A stretch of DNA of 64,000 bases from assembly GCA_000934385.1 (NCBI GenBank), contig KN880452.1:2725-66724 (forward strand), read 5' to 3'. This DNA is from Cylindrobasidium torrendii FP15055 ss-10. Its lineage: Eukaryota; Basidiomycota; Agaricomycetes; Agaricales; Physalacriaceae. A program made the position numbers and the translations under genes. This document shows, piece by piece, positions 36,285-47,871 of this stretch; position 1 is the first letter of the stretch; the number at the start of each line of letters is the position of its first letter. Below the pieces are notes generated by a model that saw only the letters and a list, made by a program, of their open reading frames with translations, had not been told where the DNA came from and did not search any database.

Positions 36285-38670
36285 ATGGCGTCTACGACTA
36301 TCGAGAGCGGACCTCCCGCCGTTCTGCAGAGCCTTTCCACTCTCGTCGACGAAAGCCCGCAATCGTACATTCGCGGCGGAGAGGATGTCAACCGCGCGGC
36401 ACTGGCTGCGGCCTCGTATCTCTTCGACCTTTGTGCGTGCCCATTCGCATCACTTTATTCGTTTTTCTAAGCTCTCAGTCTAGCTGTGCGGGCAGAAACA
36501 CCGTCCTTGCGACCGGTGAACATGCTTCTGATGGCCCTCTCCCCTGGCATGGCCCCAGCGACGCGTTCACAAAGTTTGAAGAGAAAACGCAGCCCGGAGC
36601 TTTCTCATCCACAATTCAACGCTACCCCGCTTGCGCACCTCTTTACTGAGGGTATGGACGACGAGCAAATATGGGCACAGCTGGACATCAAGTCCAAACA
36701 TCTTGGAGATATCTTGGACCGCGCCTTGGACGCACATAATCCCATGGATGATGAAGTAGAAATGTCTGGTGGTCTGGAAGAAGACGAGGACTCCAATGAG
36801 GACGACCCCGAGCTTTCTGGCTTCGATATGGATGACATCGATGCTCTCGAAGATTCGGAGGAAGACGAGGATGATGATTCTGAAGAGGACTCTGAAGAAG
36901 ACGCGGAGGAAAACGAGAGTTCCGACGACGAGCCTCATGAGGAGAGCTTCACCAACCTCCGTGATCACATAGAAGAAAAGTCTGGCCCTCTGTCTGCGCG
37001 TCGAAAGCGCAAGGGCAAGCAGGGTTCAGAGGTGGACGACGACTTCTTCGATCTCAAAGAGTTCAATGCGTTGACAGAGGCGGCGGAAGCAAAGTCTTCT
37101 TCGAACGGAAGGCTGGGTGGAGATGATGAGGACTCTGATGAAGAGAGTGTGGATTTATTTGCAGCGGTGGACGACGATGCATTCGAGGAGGCTGACTTGG
37201 ATGAGGGCTCGAAAGGTATGTCACCCCGCACCACTATTGCCGTGTTTCTTACATTCGCAGAACTCTTCTACAAGGACTTCTTTTCTGCTCCACGGCGTAC
37301 CGGTGGACCACCTCCAAAGCCTGGCCCCAGTCCCAAGAAGGGTGGTGTTCGTTTCCACGATGAAGTTCGCGTCAAGAAGATCAAAGCGCGAGGGAAAAAC
37401 CTACCCGTCGCAACTATGTATGCAGGCGGCGGCGATGACGACGATGAAGATGAAGACGATTTACCGGCGTTCGAAGACGGCTGGGAAGACGAAGAAGATG
37501 AGGATGAGATGGGGGAAGAGGATGACTTTGACGAGGCGGAAGAGGATGAAGAGCTCGATGAGGGCTCTGACGCCTCGGGTGATGATGGCTCAGAGCAATC
37601 TATTGACGAAACGATGGATCATTTCAAGGACGATCTGTTTGCGGACGACGAGGCGGAAGAGGATGCAGACAGTGCGTATCACCGTATTCACTCGCTTCCG
37701 CTCATCTCACCATTTGCAGACATGACAACTCACGAAAAACGAATGGCCGCACTCAAGGAGCAAATTACTGCACTCGAGGAAGAGAACGTCGGGAAGAAGG
37801 ACTGGACACTTTTGGGCGAAGCAACATCACGTTCGCGTCCGCAAAATTCCCTGCTCGAAGAAGACCTTGAATTCGAGCGTGTCATGAAGGCTGCACCCAT
37901 CATAACGGAGGAAGTCGTTAAAGGCCTCGAGGACCGTATCAAGGCCCGGATATTGGACAACAACTTTGACGATGTTGTGCGGAAACGTGCCGTCGAGGAC
38001 AAGCCCTTCCTTCCTTCACGGGTGTTCGAGCTCAAGGACACCAAGTCCACGCAATCTCTAGCGCAAATATACGAGGATGAGTACGTCGCAACACAGTCAG
38101 GCGGCACAACGGATGACCGCGACGGAAAACTCGTCAAGGAGCACAAAGAGATAGATCATCTGTGGGAGAACATTTGCTACAAGCTCGACGCCCTCTGCAA
38201 TGCACACTTCACCCCCAAAGCTGTGAGGAGTCCTTTTGCTCTTCCTTGCGACATTTCACTGACTTTCATGTCAATAGCCCAAAGCAACTATCTCAAGTGT
38301 ATCCAACGTTTCGTCTGTTTCGTTCGAGTCGGCTCTCCCAACGGCACAGTCGAGCGCCTCTATGCTCGCGCCTGAGGAAGTACACAAGCCCGAAGCGGCC
38401 GACCTCAAGTCGCGTAGCGAGATGACACCCGAGGAGAAGCGCGCTCTGCACAACAAGACGAAGAAGGCGAACAAGAAGCGGAAGGAGCAACTCAACGGTG
38501 CTGTTGACAAGTATGCCAAACCCAAGGGCAGCGTCAAGCAACAGAAAGAGGACGCACTGAAGAGTGTCGTCAAGAATGGCAAGGGTGTCACAGTGGTTGG
38601 AAAGCAGAAGAAGGATATCTTGGATAAGGGCAAGGGTAAGCAGGAGGGGGCGAAGGCGGGAAAGGCGTAG
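36285..38670 (+). CDS. MPP10: U3 snoRNP protein MPP10 (SSU processome component)
   Basis: Nucleolar protein that scaffolds Imp3/Imp4 in the small-subunit processome for 18S rRNA maturation. Five exons (36285-36432, 36484-37215, 37261-37671, 37720-38222, 38278-38670) give about 728 residues. The N-terminal part leads to GMDDEQIWAQLDIKSKHLGD. Long Asp/Glu tracts follow, typical of MPP10. The conserved C-terminal half includes ELFYKDFFSAP, HEKRMAALKEQI, WTLLGEATSRSRPQNSLLEE, FERVMKAAPIITEE, DNNFDDVVRK, LAQIYEDEYVA and LWENICYKLDALCNAHFTPK. The tail is Lys-rich. Its last codons and 3' flank were copied into the chimeric segment at 26525-26716. Confidence 0.94.
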
Positions 38671-39010
38671 TTCTTCGTAGCCTTCCGATTCCGTGGTCTT
38701 AGTCGAGCGCGAAATTGTACTTGTCCCTCCTGGGAATCTACGGGACCCACTTGACCGCACACGAAGTTAACCAGAGCGGCCTGAGAACTCGCCTTGGTTT
38801 CAGCCGCGTGAAAATCCAGAAAATGTGTCTACACATGCTCGATACCGACAACAGGTTGTTAGGATAGTGTGCCTACGTACAGTACAGTCTACAAGGTGTA
38901 CCGGTGAGTTTTATACAGGCGACAGCTACGGGGGGACTTTAGTCAATGGCAATCGTATTCACATAACCGACGCCAGTGTAAGTACAGACGTCTCAGCACG
39001 CGGCCGTACG
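38671..39010. other. intergenic between MPP10 and family copy D; source of a duplication
   Basis: No gene. Bases 38626-38817 reappear almost unchanged, inverted, at 26525-26716. Confidence 0.7.
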
Positions 39011-42000
39011 CTAAGAGTTTGACACTAGGCTCAGTCTCGATTTCGGGGCCTGCAGCCTGCTCGCAGGGATGTTGAGAGCTGCGAATTTGTCACGATTGTC
39101 GAGCTCTTCCGCAAACCGAGCTTTGTGCTCGCTGCTCTCTTGTTGGTGTTTCATCGTCCATCTCAGGGAAGTGTCGTCGTCGTGCCACCGCTTCGCGAAG
39201 GCCTCTCGTGCATTGTTGAAACGTTTGGCAAGGCGCGGTGCATGAACATGCTGAAGATGTAGGAGGAAAGTGGCAAAACGTAAAGCCTGATTAGGTTCTC
39301 GAATGTCGAACTTTGGCGGGTTTCGCATTGCAATGAAGGTGATGGGGGTGTCGGGTGGTACATTTTTGTACTAAAATTTTGTCAGTAAAATCGCCATCGT
39401 ACCGGTATACCTACGCACAGGGACCCCCAGCGAGTTTGCACTAACACTCCAAGCACTCAGAACGATCCCAATGGGCCCATTGGTAACCAAGCAGAAAACG
39501 ACTGCGTCACCGATACCAACCGCGACATTCTGAGCAACTGCAGAATGCAGGTAGATCTGAGCTTGACCTACGCTCTGGAAGACCGATCCATTTTTACGTT
39601 TGTGTTCAGCGGAATAGAACTGAAGAATGATATCTGGGCAAGATTAGATCACTTGTTGTATCCTCGTCGGAAACTCACCCAGGTAAGGACTAGGATGAAC
39701 GCGCCCGTGGTCAATTGACACGTCCGGATTGGCATTGCTAGTCGACGTGTTAAACATTGACCTGATCTCCCGCCTCTTTCCCAGATTCCTGACAGGACTG
39801 AGGTCATCGTCGTTCTGGGTCAACAGATCGGCAAGCACTTTCTCGTCCGGTACACCGCTGCGAGAGAACGGGTTACCTCCAGCAAGCTCGCCAACACGCT
39901 CTTTGTCCTCTGGCTTTGTAGAGAAAACGTTTGACAACGTGGGCAAGCCATCAGACAGTTTTTGCGTCGCCCCTGCGTCTTTGTAAATGACAGAGTTGAA
40001 CGCGTCAACACGCTCTTTGTCTTCTTCGTCAAAGCATTGCAAACGTATACCTGCGACGGCATCACATTTCGCCTCAGGGGGCTCCTCCACTGCGCGCGCA
40101 AGAGTAAAATGATTTGAGGATTGCGCGATGACCCTTCGTAACTTTGCCCAAAAGTCCGCCACAAGAACGCCGTGCCTCTGAGAAGCCCTGCCCAGAGCTT
40201 CCTCCGCCTCGACAAGGTTTCGAGCGGTCTCACTGATCGAGGAAGACTTGGTTGCCTTTGTGCCCTCTGTCACTCGATCGTACCGCTGTGTCAACATGTT
40301 GCTCTCGACTTGATTCATTGATGACACAATGGAGTTCGTGAGGTTTGCGAGAGATCGCGGGAAGGCTGGGTCGTTAGGACTGTGATCGAGCATCTTGTTG
40401 CGAGCCGTCCGAATCGTGCGCTCGAAACTGTCGATGTACGAAGTGAGTAATGTGAATAACGGATCAAGATAGAGCCCACCCAACGAAAATCTTATAGTCA
40501 TCATGTCCAGTGTTGGCAAGAATGCGTACATGCACATGATCCCAGCCAACTATACGGCCTTCCGCCTCCAAGGCCACGCTCCAGTCGAAGTTCTGAGCAA
40601 GTTCGTTCTCTACAATAATCGTAGGAAAATGATGTAACAGGTGTTTTTCGATATCTTCGCTGTGTCGACTGCGTGTGGCTTAGTGGATGTGAATGAGTAC
40701 CAAAGGAAAGCGACGTACGAAATGAGAGCATTTTCTCCACTGAGGGCGCAGTGAAGCAATCCAGCATTCTCAACATGACGAGTATAGGCCAAATATTCCC
40801 CAGAAAACTGCGGAGGAATTTCCGAAGGCCTTTGAGGCTACATGGCACCATGAGTGACAACGATACTAGATAAAAGCACAGGACGCACGGGAACGGCGAC
40901 AGGGTAGAAATAATCCATGCATTCCAAAAGAGGCATATAGCCGGGCAAAGAATAATTCTCCTTGAGCGCTTCGAACTCGCCGGCCATAGGGTAAGAGCAC
41001 ATCACAGTGTACCGATTCATGTTGTAAAGCGTTGACATGGCCATGCCCGCAGTATGGTCCTGAGCGGGTGTCGCTGCAAACCTGATTTCAACGTCAGTGG
41101 CTTGCACAACCTTCTGGGACGATGAGATAGCTACACAGAAGCCGATGGCGTCTTCAGCCAATGTACATATCTGGAGCAGCCTGTGAGCAGCGTATTTCAC
41201 CTGCGCATCAACTCACGCACAGAAAAGGAGCAAGTTCTTGCTTCCTGACAAAAATGAGTCAGTGGTCCACAGCACGATCAATTACGAGGCCTACTTGGTC
41301 GCGTCGTTCGTAACAAAAGACACTCCTTCAGTCTCATTATACTGGCGCCTTTACAGGGTATTAGTTCGAAAAGTATCAAGATGATCGAGACGCGCACTGA
41401 GGGACTTGATATACACTGGAGAAGCTGCGTTGAATGTCAATGTACGACAGAAAGACAATCCATCAAGCCACACGTTCTTGCTGTCCCACTCGAACCGGCG
41501 GAGCTCGTGTCGATTGTTCCCAAATCCCTGAGATCATAAGTCAGACAATGATATAGATGCTGAAGAGCAACGCCTACAAGGTAGAAACAGGATCTCTGTC
41601 TGGGATGGCTGACGGCTGGGATGGTGAAAGCACTGATGACTCCGGAAGAGCAGCCCTTAAATATCAGAATTGGGTTCTTCCGGTAACTACTCGTGAGAAG
41701 GACAGAACTCACTGATACACACTGTTAGCCCAGGTCTGGATCCGGTTGGTGGGATTGGCGACATCGCGTTCGGCTTGATCAAGTCTCCAATGGAGAATGG
41801 AAGAAGGCGAAGCGAGCCCAGTCAAGAGTCCGTCGTGTGCGATAGGAACAACGGAAATGGCCTTTTGGCGAAAGGCCATGAGGCAAATAGCAAGGCGGAA
41901 AGCGTCTGCGGGGGCATGCACATTGAATATGCCTGTGCTGTGACCCAAGGGGGGTGAAATTTGTAGCGCCCCATAGGCCAAGTGTATCTCGACCTTTGCA

Positions 42001-43086
42001 TGCATCAGGAAGAAGTACACACACAAAGAGATAGCAGCGTACCGATGCTTCGTACCGAGGACCCTCAGTCCACCCAATTGCTAACTGCAGGGTGCTTGTG
42101 TAAATGTCGGTGATTATGCATAACATAGGTTCCTGTATCCCTAAGGCTCGGCGATGCAGTAGAGCGCTCGACATAACGTGGAGAACAGTAGACGGCTCCG
42201 CAAAGCAAAGCAGAGGAAAATCAACGACTCTGTCATCCAAGGGCTGCATGAGAAGATGCACATGGGAGGGAAGTGCCTTGGGTTTGTTGTTGTCCTCACT
42301 TTCGGCCCTGAGAACCCAGTCCTCGTCCTCGTCGCCGGACCCTTCTTCGTCGATCCAGTAGTTGCTACCCTGGAAGCTTGCCACCTCCTGTTCGTGGGTT
42401 TCGTTCTCTAGAACAGACGGGTCCACCTGGATCTCCTCGACAAAGTCATGCTCAATTGATTGCATTTCCGAGGACCCATGCGCCTCAGATGGGTCCACGG
42501 GTACAACCAGTGGGGAAGTTACGAGACCGACTGCACAAACACCGAAGGGCTCGGAGGGAGGAAATGAGGGCTCGATAGCATGGTATAGAGAGGAATCAAC
42601 TGCGAGAGCAAGGAGAACATCAAGGCTGGTAGGAAAGTCAGTATACCTTGCAGATTGCGCGCTGGTGTGTACCTTATATGCTCGCAAGGCCATATACATT
42701 TCATGAGGAGATACAGAAATCGCTTCGTATACATAACTTTGGGGATTTCATCGAGAGGTTGGTCAAGGCAAGCAATCTGTGTAAGGCCGGAGGAAGTGTA
42801 CAAGGCTAGGGCGTGTACGTCGGACAAGATGTTGTCGTCTAGAGTGAGTGAAGATATGCGAGAAGGCACTAAAGCATTTTTGAGATCCTAAAAAGCAAAT
42901 TGATATTCACGCCTGAGTAAATTGAGTACCATTGCGCACCGATGGAAAGTGTGGCATAGTAGCAGCATCCACGTCCAGCAAGAGTGCTTCCGCTAGCGAC
43001 CGTGTCGGACCTGGCCAATCAGCAAAGGATTCGATGTGATGTTCTTGTACATGGATGAACTCGGGTTGAACAAAATTGCTAGGCAT
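39011..43086 (-). CDS. large multicopy-family protein, copy D; candidate PD-(D/E)XK nuclease-like
   Basis: Third full-length member and the most diverged. Starts MPSNFVQPEFIHVQEHHIE at 43086, with WPGPTRSLAEALLLDVDAAT. It shares the blocks of B and C in order: LDQPLDEIPKVMY, LLALAVDSSLYHAIE, VVDFPLLCFAEPSTVLHVMS, VEIHLAYGALQ, YNMNRYTVMCSYPM, then VGWDHVHVRIL, FTLARAVEEPPEAKCDAVAG. The spliced C-terminal exon reads DIILQFYSAEHKRKN, keeping the Asp, Glu and Lys, followed by AVVFCLVTNGPIGIVLSAW and FDIREPNQALRFATFLLHLQ. Stop near 39011. Conservation of the motif in the diverged copy supports its importance. About 1,100 residues with many short introns. Converges on MPP10 (+). Confidence 0.7.
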
Positions 43087-43881
43087 GATGGTGGTTGTGT
43101 GCAAGAGACTAGAGTACACACGGACCGGATTCCGAAGTGAGTCGATCGGTGAATCTGCCACGTGACCACGAGCGCGAAATTGCGATTTTGGGAACGCTAC
43201 AGCACTCCAAATCCGAATTGAAACAAAATTTGCGCTAATTGGATCTCCAGAGAAGCCCATGGCCTCACTGGTGCTGGAAGGATGCAATGTCACCTTGAGG
43301 CTTTGCTGATGCACGGGAAACAAAGACCAACAACCGGCTATTAGAGCCTATGCTTACGATTTACAGTGCGCCGCGGCTCGAGTTTCATCCGTTCTGCTTC
43401 ATCCTTGAGCGCAGGCGCATCGTCGGTACGTAAGGATGCGCACCATGCCCCGACGTTCCAAGTTGATCCCAGCATACGCCTGCTGGCGTACCGCAACGCG
43501 GTCTTTGCCTGGCCCAGTATGTGTCAGACACGAGGAGGAAATCCCAAGTGTAACTCTGTTCGCTGCTCCATTCGCGCAGCCCATGCTCAGTGCAATTGGC
43601 AAGGCGTCAACCTGTCGATTCATCGCGTTCAATGAGGTTCTTGAAGCTTGATCACCGAGAGAACAGACTGAGGAAAGGCTAGCAAATGTATAACGTTGCG
43701 AAAAAGGAGACTATAGGGTAGTATAAATTGCTAATGGTAAGTATGTAAAAGTACACATGCGAAGAATACATATTGCCGTACTCTGGTCGATAGAGGAGAG
43801 GTGAGGAGATGGAAGAGGAGAGAAAATACATACGTGTCTACAGGAGCATTCGTCAAGGGTCAAGGTTAGTAAAGAGTAACA
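43087..43881. other. intergenic between family copy D and DUF6699-type gene
   Basis: Open frames of 70-90 codons overlap around 43366-43651 on both strands, but none resembles a known protein and no splice model could be supported. No repeat or RNA gene seen. Confidence 0.4.
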
Positions 43882-45381
43882 TCAAGCCTCGACAGTCGTC
43901 AGCTTCATCTCCCACATCCCCAGCTTACTGCGTACGACGCCTTGGAATCGCAGCATCTGGTACATGCCTAGGAAATCCGCCTGGATCACCCCCCGTTGCT
44001 TCGTCAGCTCCGGGTTGTACGCCTGTTGGCACCGTAGCGAATACGCCTGATTTAACTTTGCCCGATCCTCACTCGTGAGCTCGTCGCACCAATAATGTCG
44101 AGGCTGGATGGGCATAGAGAAACTCCGCCAAAGCTCCTCAAGAACATCGCTGATGGTCACCCCATTCGGCTCACTTGACCGCACGTCGATGTACCACGGA
44201 TAGCGTGGATGGAACAACCGGAGGAATTGTGTAGGTGGCGTGGTGGCGAGCTGTACGAGATCGATGTGGTTGAAGCGTCGGCCAAGGTAAGGAAAGAGTG
44301 TATCTTCTGTGTTTTGCAAGGGTGAAAATCGAATGTCGAAGGATATGGGGTATCGAGAGGGTTGGAAGGCCATAAGGCTGTGTGGTACACGCTTGACGGG
44401 GTCGCTGATCTCTACAAACCCACGGTCAATACGGACCCCATTAGTAGGAAAAATGGGATGCGCACCTCGCATATCCGAACGATTCTTCGGCGACCCGAGC
44501 TTCTTGAGCAGCGACGGCCGTACTTCGTATTCCTGGCGCCAGTCGCGAGGACGTTGTGCAAGGTTGAACTCGTTATACTCCTGCTCCGCTCTAGCCCACC
44601 ACTTGTCATCCTTCTCTTTCCCACGCAGAGAGAAGGATGACCGGCCCTTCTGCCTCGTGTTCTGCGGTTGTTGCGCCATGTCCCCGTAAAGCGCTGGACT
44701 CGACGCCGGTGTTGTCGATGGCGTAAACAGCGCAGACTGCTGGCCATATGGAGTGCCCATCATCCGTGCTTGCATTTCGCTTGCTGTGGTGGTCATCCCA
44801 GGCGATGGCGGACGCCACGCCATACTGCTGAAGCCGTCCTGCTGTTGCTGGTGCTGATGGTATGGGGTAGATGCGGTCGACGTTGTCCACGACGATTCTG
44901 AGGATTCGGAGCCTGTCGGCCAGCCCCCGAGACCACCAACAGGCTGTGGGTTTGACGGCTGGCGGCCCCAGTTCGCAGGGGACTGTGGAAGCTGGAGGGG
45001 AGAGAGCTCGCCGGGAGTCGCGTCCCACACGTTTGTTGGCGCACCGTAGCGGGGCGCATGGTTCTGATTCTGCATAGCGCGTCTTGCGGTGGAATTAGCG
45101 GCGCATTCGGGGGCGAATCGCAGGGCATCTCACACCTGTCATTATGGGGATCGTACTGCATGGCTGGATTGGCGCCTCCAGTGCTGTAAACCGTCAGCGA
45201 ATAGTTTATGGACATCGGTGTCGACTGCCACGCACTTGAAGCTCGGATATCCGGGGTTATTTCCTCCCGGAGGTTGTTGGACCAGACCGTATTGCATTTG
45301 TGCGCCTGCGGGGGGCGGAATCCCACGATAGTCGTGATCCACGAGGGGCGGGGGTTGGTCCCAAGCTGCCGCAGCCATCAT
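43882..45381 (-). CDS. DUF6699-type protein with disordered N-terminus
   Basis: Three exons (45381-45236, 45183-45136, 45082-43882) give about 464 residues. The first half is Pro/Gln/Ser-rich and looks disordered (MQYGLVQQPPGGNNPGYP; HQHQQQQDGF). The second half is a compact domain with VEISDPVKRVPHSLMAF, QPSRYPISFDIRFSP, LFHPRYPWYIDVRS and NGVTISDVLEELWRSFS, which I take to be the DUF6699 domain frequent in Agaricomycetes; its function is not known. The start uses the ATG pair at 45381/45378, because upstream in-frame sequence lacks ATG. Its segment 44425-44159 was copied into the chimera near msh3. Confidence 0.75.
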
Positions 45382-45639
45382 GTTGCTCGTCGGTTTACGT
45401 TCGACAAGAGGCGACACTAGAGATCATCGACACGGCGCGCGAGTAAGTAATGGTGGTGAACGTCCAAAGCCAGGTTTTTGGTTCCACGGGCCCTGATCTC
45501 ATTCCTCAATAGGTGAGCCATCAAGATCCTCGGCGTTCTGCGCCTGCGCGGTTCTCTAGTGGCGCTCAACCGAGATGGAAAGAGTTTGTGTTGGTAATAA
45601 TACATAAATGCTGTACAAATCTGTAGTGTGTGTTGGCTA

Positions 45640-46834
45640 TCAAAGCCCATGGACTGCCTCCTTCACCAGCTCAACGAATTCTCCATTGTCCGCAGACCCA
45701 TTTCCAGCGCCCATTTTCCAGAGGCCGTATACACCCCGTATAGCCTCCTTGAGAGCTATGTCAACTTCCCGGCTCATGGGACCAGCTGTAGTGGGTACTA
45801 TGACTTCGTCCCGAGCTTGAGCTGCTGAAGACTGCGTATCTGTCGAATCTCTATTGACGAGCTCAGGCATACTCTCTTCTTCTTCGTCCCGAGCCTGAGC
45901 GCTAGCCGCTGTGGACTCCTCATCTGACGAATATGGATGAACGAGCCCAGGCATATCCTCTTCATCTTCGTCACCAGGCAATGGGAAGGACTCTACACGC
46001 TCGTTGAGTGCATGCAGCCGGTCAGAGAGGTCGATGGCATGCTGGTTTCGTCGCATAAACGAATTTTGGGCGTGGGCGACGCCAAGATAGTCTTCGTGCA
46101 GATGGGAAGTTTCGTGTACATGTGGGGCTCGGCGTCGCTCAGGCATGGGAGATGGAATGGTAGAGTCCGCGGTGCCTAGGGAGAGACAATGAGCATACGT
46201 AGAGAAGGGAACCATCATGCAGAGACGCACCGTGGACAGAGGAATATTGAGCCCAGTACGCGTCTTCACTGTTGTGGGTAGTGTCAGGATGCTTGGCGGT
46301 ATGGGCGTCGTGCAAGCCGTGGTCCTCTCCCTCCTCGTCGCCGTACGAATTCCAGTAGGCATCGTCTGGGTCGACGGCCTCTACATGGATAATGCTGGCC
46401 TTTGGGTTCCAGACGTCGTCCAGGATCTCGACGGTGTTGGTGGGGAAAGGCATGGGTGATAGACCGTGGTACTTCCAAGAGTCCTGGTCAAATAGGAAAA
46501 CGAAGCGTAGATCACGATGTGTATTCACATGGGCATACAGGGTCTCTCTGTCCCCGGAATAGCGGACTGCCCATTTGTCACTGTGATGCGGGGTAAGGCG
46601 TGTGAGGGCGTCGACGTCTGCGTCCTCGCTCACCCCAAGGTAACTTGGCAGGTTGTCCGCTGGCGTAATGGATAAGAAGTGGTGGCGCTGGAGTAGCGGC
46701 AGAGAGACCATCTGGCGCGGAAGGGGGTCCGTCTCCAGTTTCTCAGGAGGGATCAGCAGATCCAAAAACGCGTCCACGGTCGCTGGGAGTAGCGGAAATG
46801 GCCGCGGCGTTCCGTCGTCGGCATCGTCTTCCAT
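45640..46834 (-). CDS. unrecognised acidic protein, about 379 residues
   Basis: Two exons (46834-46231, 46175-45640) joined in phase. The start MEDDADDGTPRPFPLLPATV leads into a folded-looking first half (LLIPPEKLETDPLPRQMVS, RDLRFVFLFDQDSWKYHG, ILDDVWNPKASIIHVEA). The second half is low-complexity and acidic, with a twice-used Ala-Gln-Ala-Arg-Asp-Glu element. I do not recognise a family and no catalytic motif is evident. A 213-bp transposon insertion lies 85-297 bp upstream of its ATG. The in-frame extension above 46834 runs into that transposon and was excluded. Confidence 0.7.
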
Positions 46835-46918
46835 TGAGGTGGCAAGAAAGAAAAAGCGGTCGGCACTCGACGTCGAGTGTCGTAGAAATCCCCAAACATT
46901 TTGCTCAACTCCCACTTC

Positions 46919-47131
46919 TAGTCTCGTTCCCATCCGCCTCTGAGAGTCTTTCTCAAATCACACTTTCCACGCCACGCACGCGGCACGAAACACGTGCTGA
47001 TGGTGATCTCGGACGATACCGAGGGATCAGTGATGGCGAGAAAGTGCGATTGAGAAGTTAGAGCGAGCTTGTGAGTTGATCGACTTTATCATCAATGATG
47101 GCTCGGACTCTAACGGATGGAGCCGAGACTA
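46919..47131. mobile_element. 213-bp MITE-like element with 9-bp target duplication
   Basis: Termini are TAGTCTCG and CGAGACTA, part of imperfect inverted repeats TAGTCTCGnnnCCATCCG. Perfect 9-bp direct repeats TCCCACTTC flank it at 46910-46918 and 47132-47140. The first 138 bases and last 75 bases are identical by eye to the two ends of the longer element at 47872-48986. It encodes no protein, so it is non-autonomous. The 9-bp duplication suggests the Mutator-like (MULE) superfamily. It sits in the shared 5' region of the divergent genes starting at 46834 (-) and 47275 (+). Confidence 0.88.
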
Positions 47132-47274
47132 TCCCACTTCATCGATGTAGCGACAAAGCTCGGTCCGCACTCCCGGTCTATTAGAGCCGAATCCGGTCCG
47201 AGGTCCACACGCGCAACGTGCTCCTTTGCCAAAATCCTTCACACACCTCGCTGAACGGCTGTCCTAACCCAGCG

Positions 47275-47794
47275 ATGCATATCTCCTTGCCACGGGCTCT
47301 TACTCTCCTCGTCCTCCTTCCTCTCATAGCTGCCCAGGTGCGCATCCTCATTATCATCGCCACGCTCGGCCAGGGCTCACCGCCAGATCTTACCATAGTC
47401 CTCAACCACAAACGGCGGCAACAACAACAGCAACAGCGGGGACAACAACAACAGCCAGAGCCAGACAAGCAGCCAAAGTGGCTCCCAGTCAGGCGGCTCA
47501 ACGAGAACAACCAGCGCGGCGTCTGCTTCTGGATCAGGCGGCAGTAGTGGAAACAGCACCAAAACCAATTCAGATGGACATGCTAGCAACACCAAGACAA
47601 CACCCTCCAATCTTCCGACGGCTGCCGTATCGGGTGTAGATGGTGGAGGAAATGCTGAGGGCGGCGCACCGTCGCCAGGTGGATCCGGCAAGGCGAACGG
47701 TCCAGACGATGACTACATCAATGGAGCTGCTGCCCTTGGACTCAGCGTGGGCATCCTCGCCGCTCTTGGTGGTGGAGCCGCAGTGCTGCTATAG
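47275..47794 (+). CDS. small secreted Ser/Thr/Gly/Asn-rich surface protein, probably GPI-anchored
   Basis: Two exons (47275-47337 and 47399-47794) joined in phase 0 give 152 residues. The start MHISLPRALTLLVLLPLIAA is a signal peptide with cleavage near Ala-Gln. The mature chain is low-complexity: Asn/Ser runs (GGNNNSNSGDNNNSQSQ), then Ser/Gly/Thr-rich sequence suited to O-mannosylation. It ends with GAAALGLSVGILAALGGGAAV, a hydrophobic tail typical of GPI-anchor signals. Such proteins coat fungal cell walls; no enzyme domain is present. The alternative unspliced frame would give a Gln/Arg-rich tail and was rejected. Transposon copies lie on both sides. Confidence 0.78.
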
Positions 47795-47871
47795 ACGCAA
47801 TCACATGGACAACAGTTACATTTGGACCTATCGTATGCACTCTTCAGGTTATTATTCACACGGACGGACAG

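Noticed and set aside
18892..43086. Multicopy family as a retrotransposon
   Set aside because: Copies contain many short spliceosomal introns, differ in flanks, show no target duplications or LTRs, and encode no reverse transcriptase or integrase motifs.
46835..46933. N-terminal extension of the acidic protein into 46933
   Set aside because: It runs into the transposon terminus and depends on a recent insertion; the ATG at 46834 is sufficient.
47275..47547. Unspliced plus-strand frame giving a Gln-rich, Arg-rich 90-residue protein
   Set aside because: Splicing 47338-47398 restores a long Ser/Thr/Gly-rich frame ending in a hydrophobic tail, which fits the signal peptide better.
47377..47691. 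Minus-strand Pro/Leu-rich open frame opposite the surface-protein gene
   Set aside because: It is the antisense shadow of the Ser/Gly-rich coding repeat.
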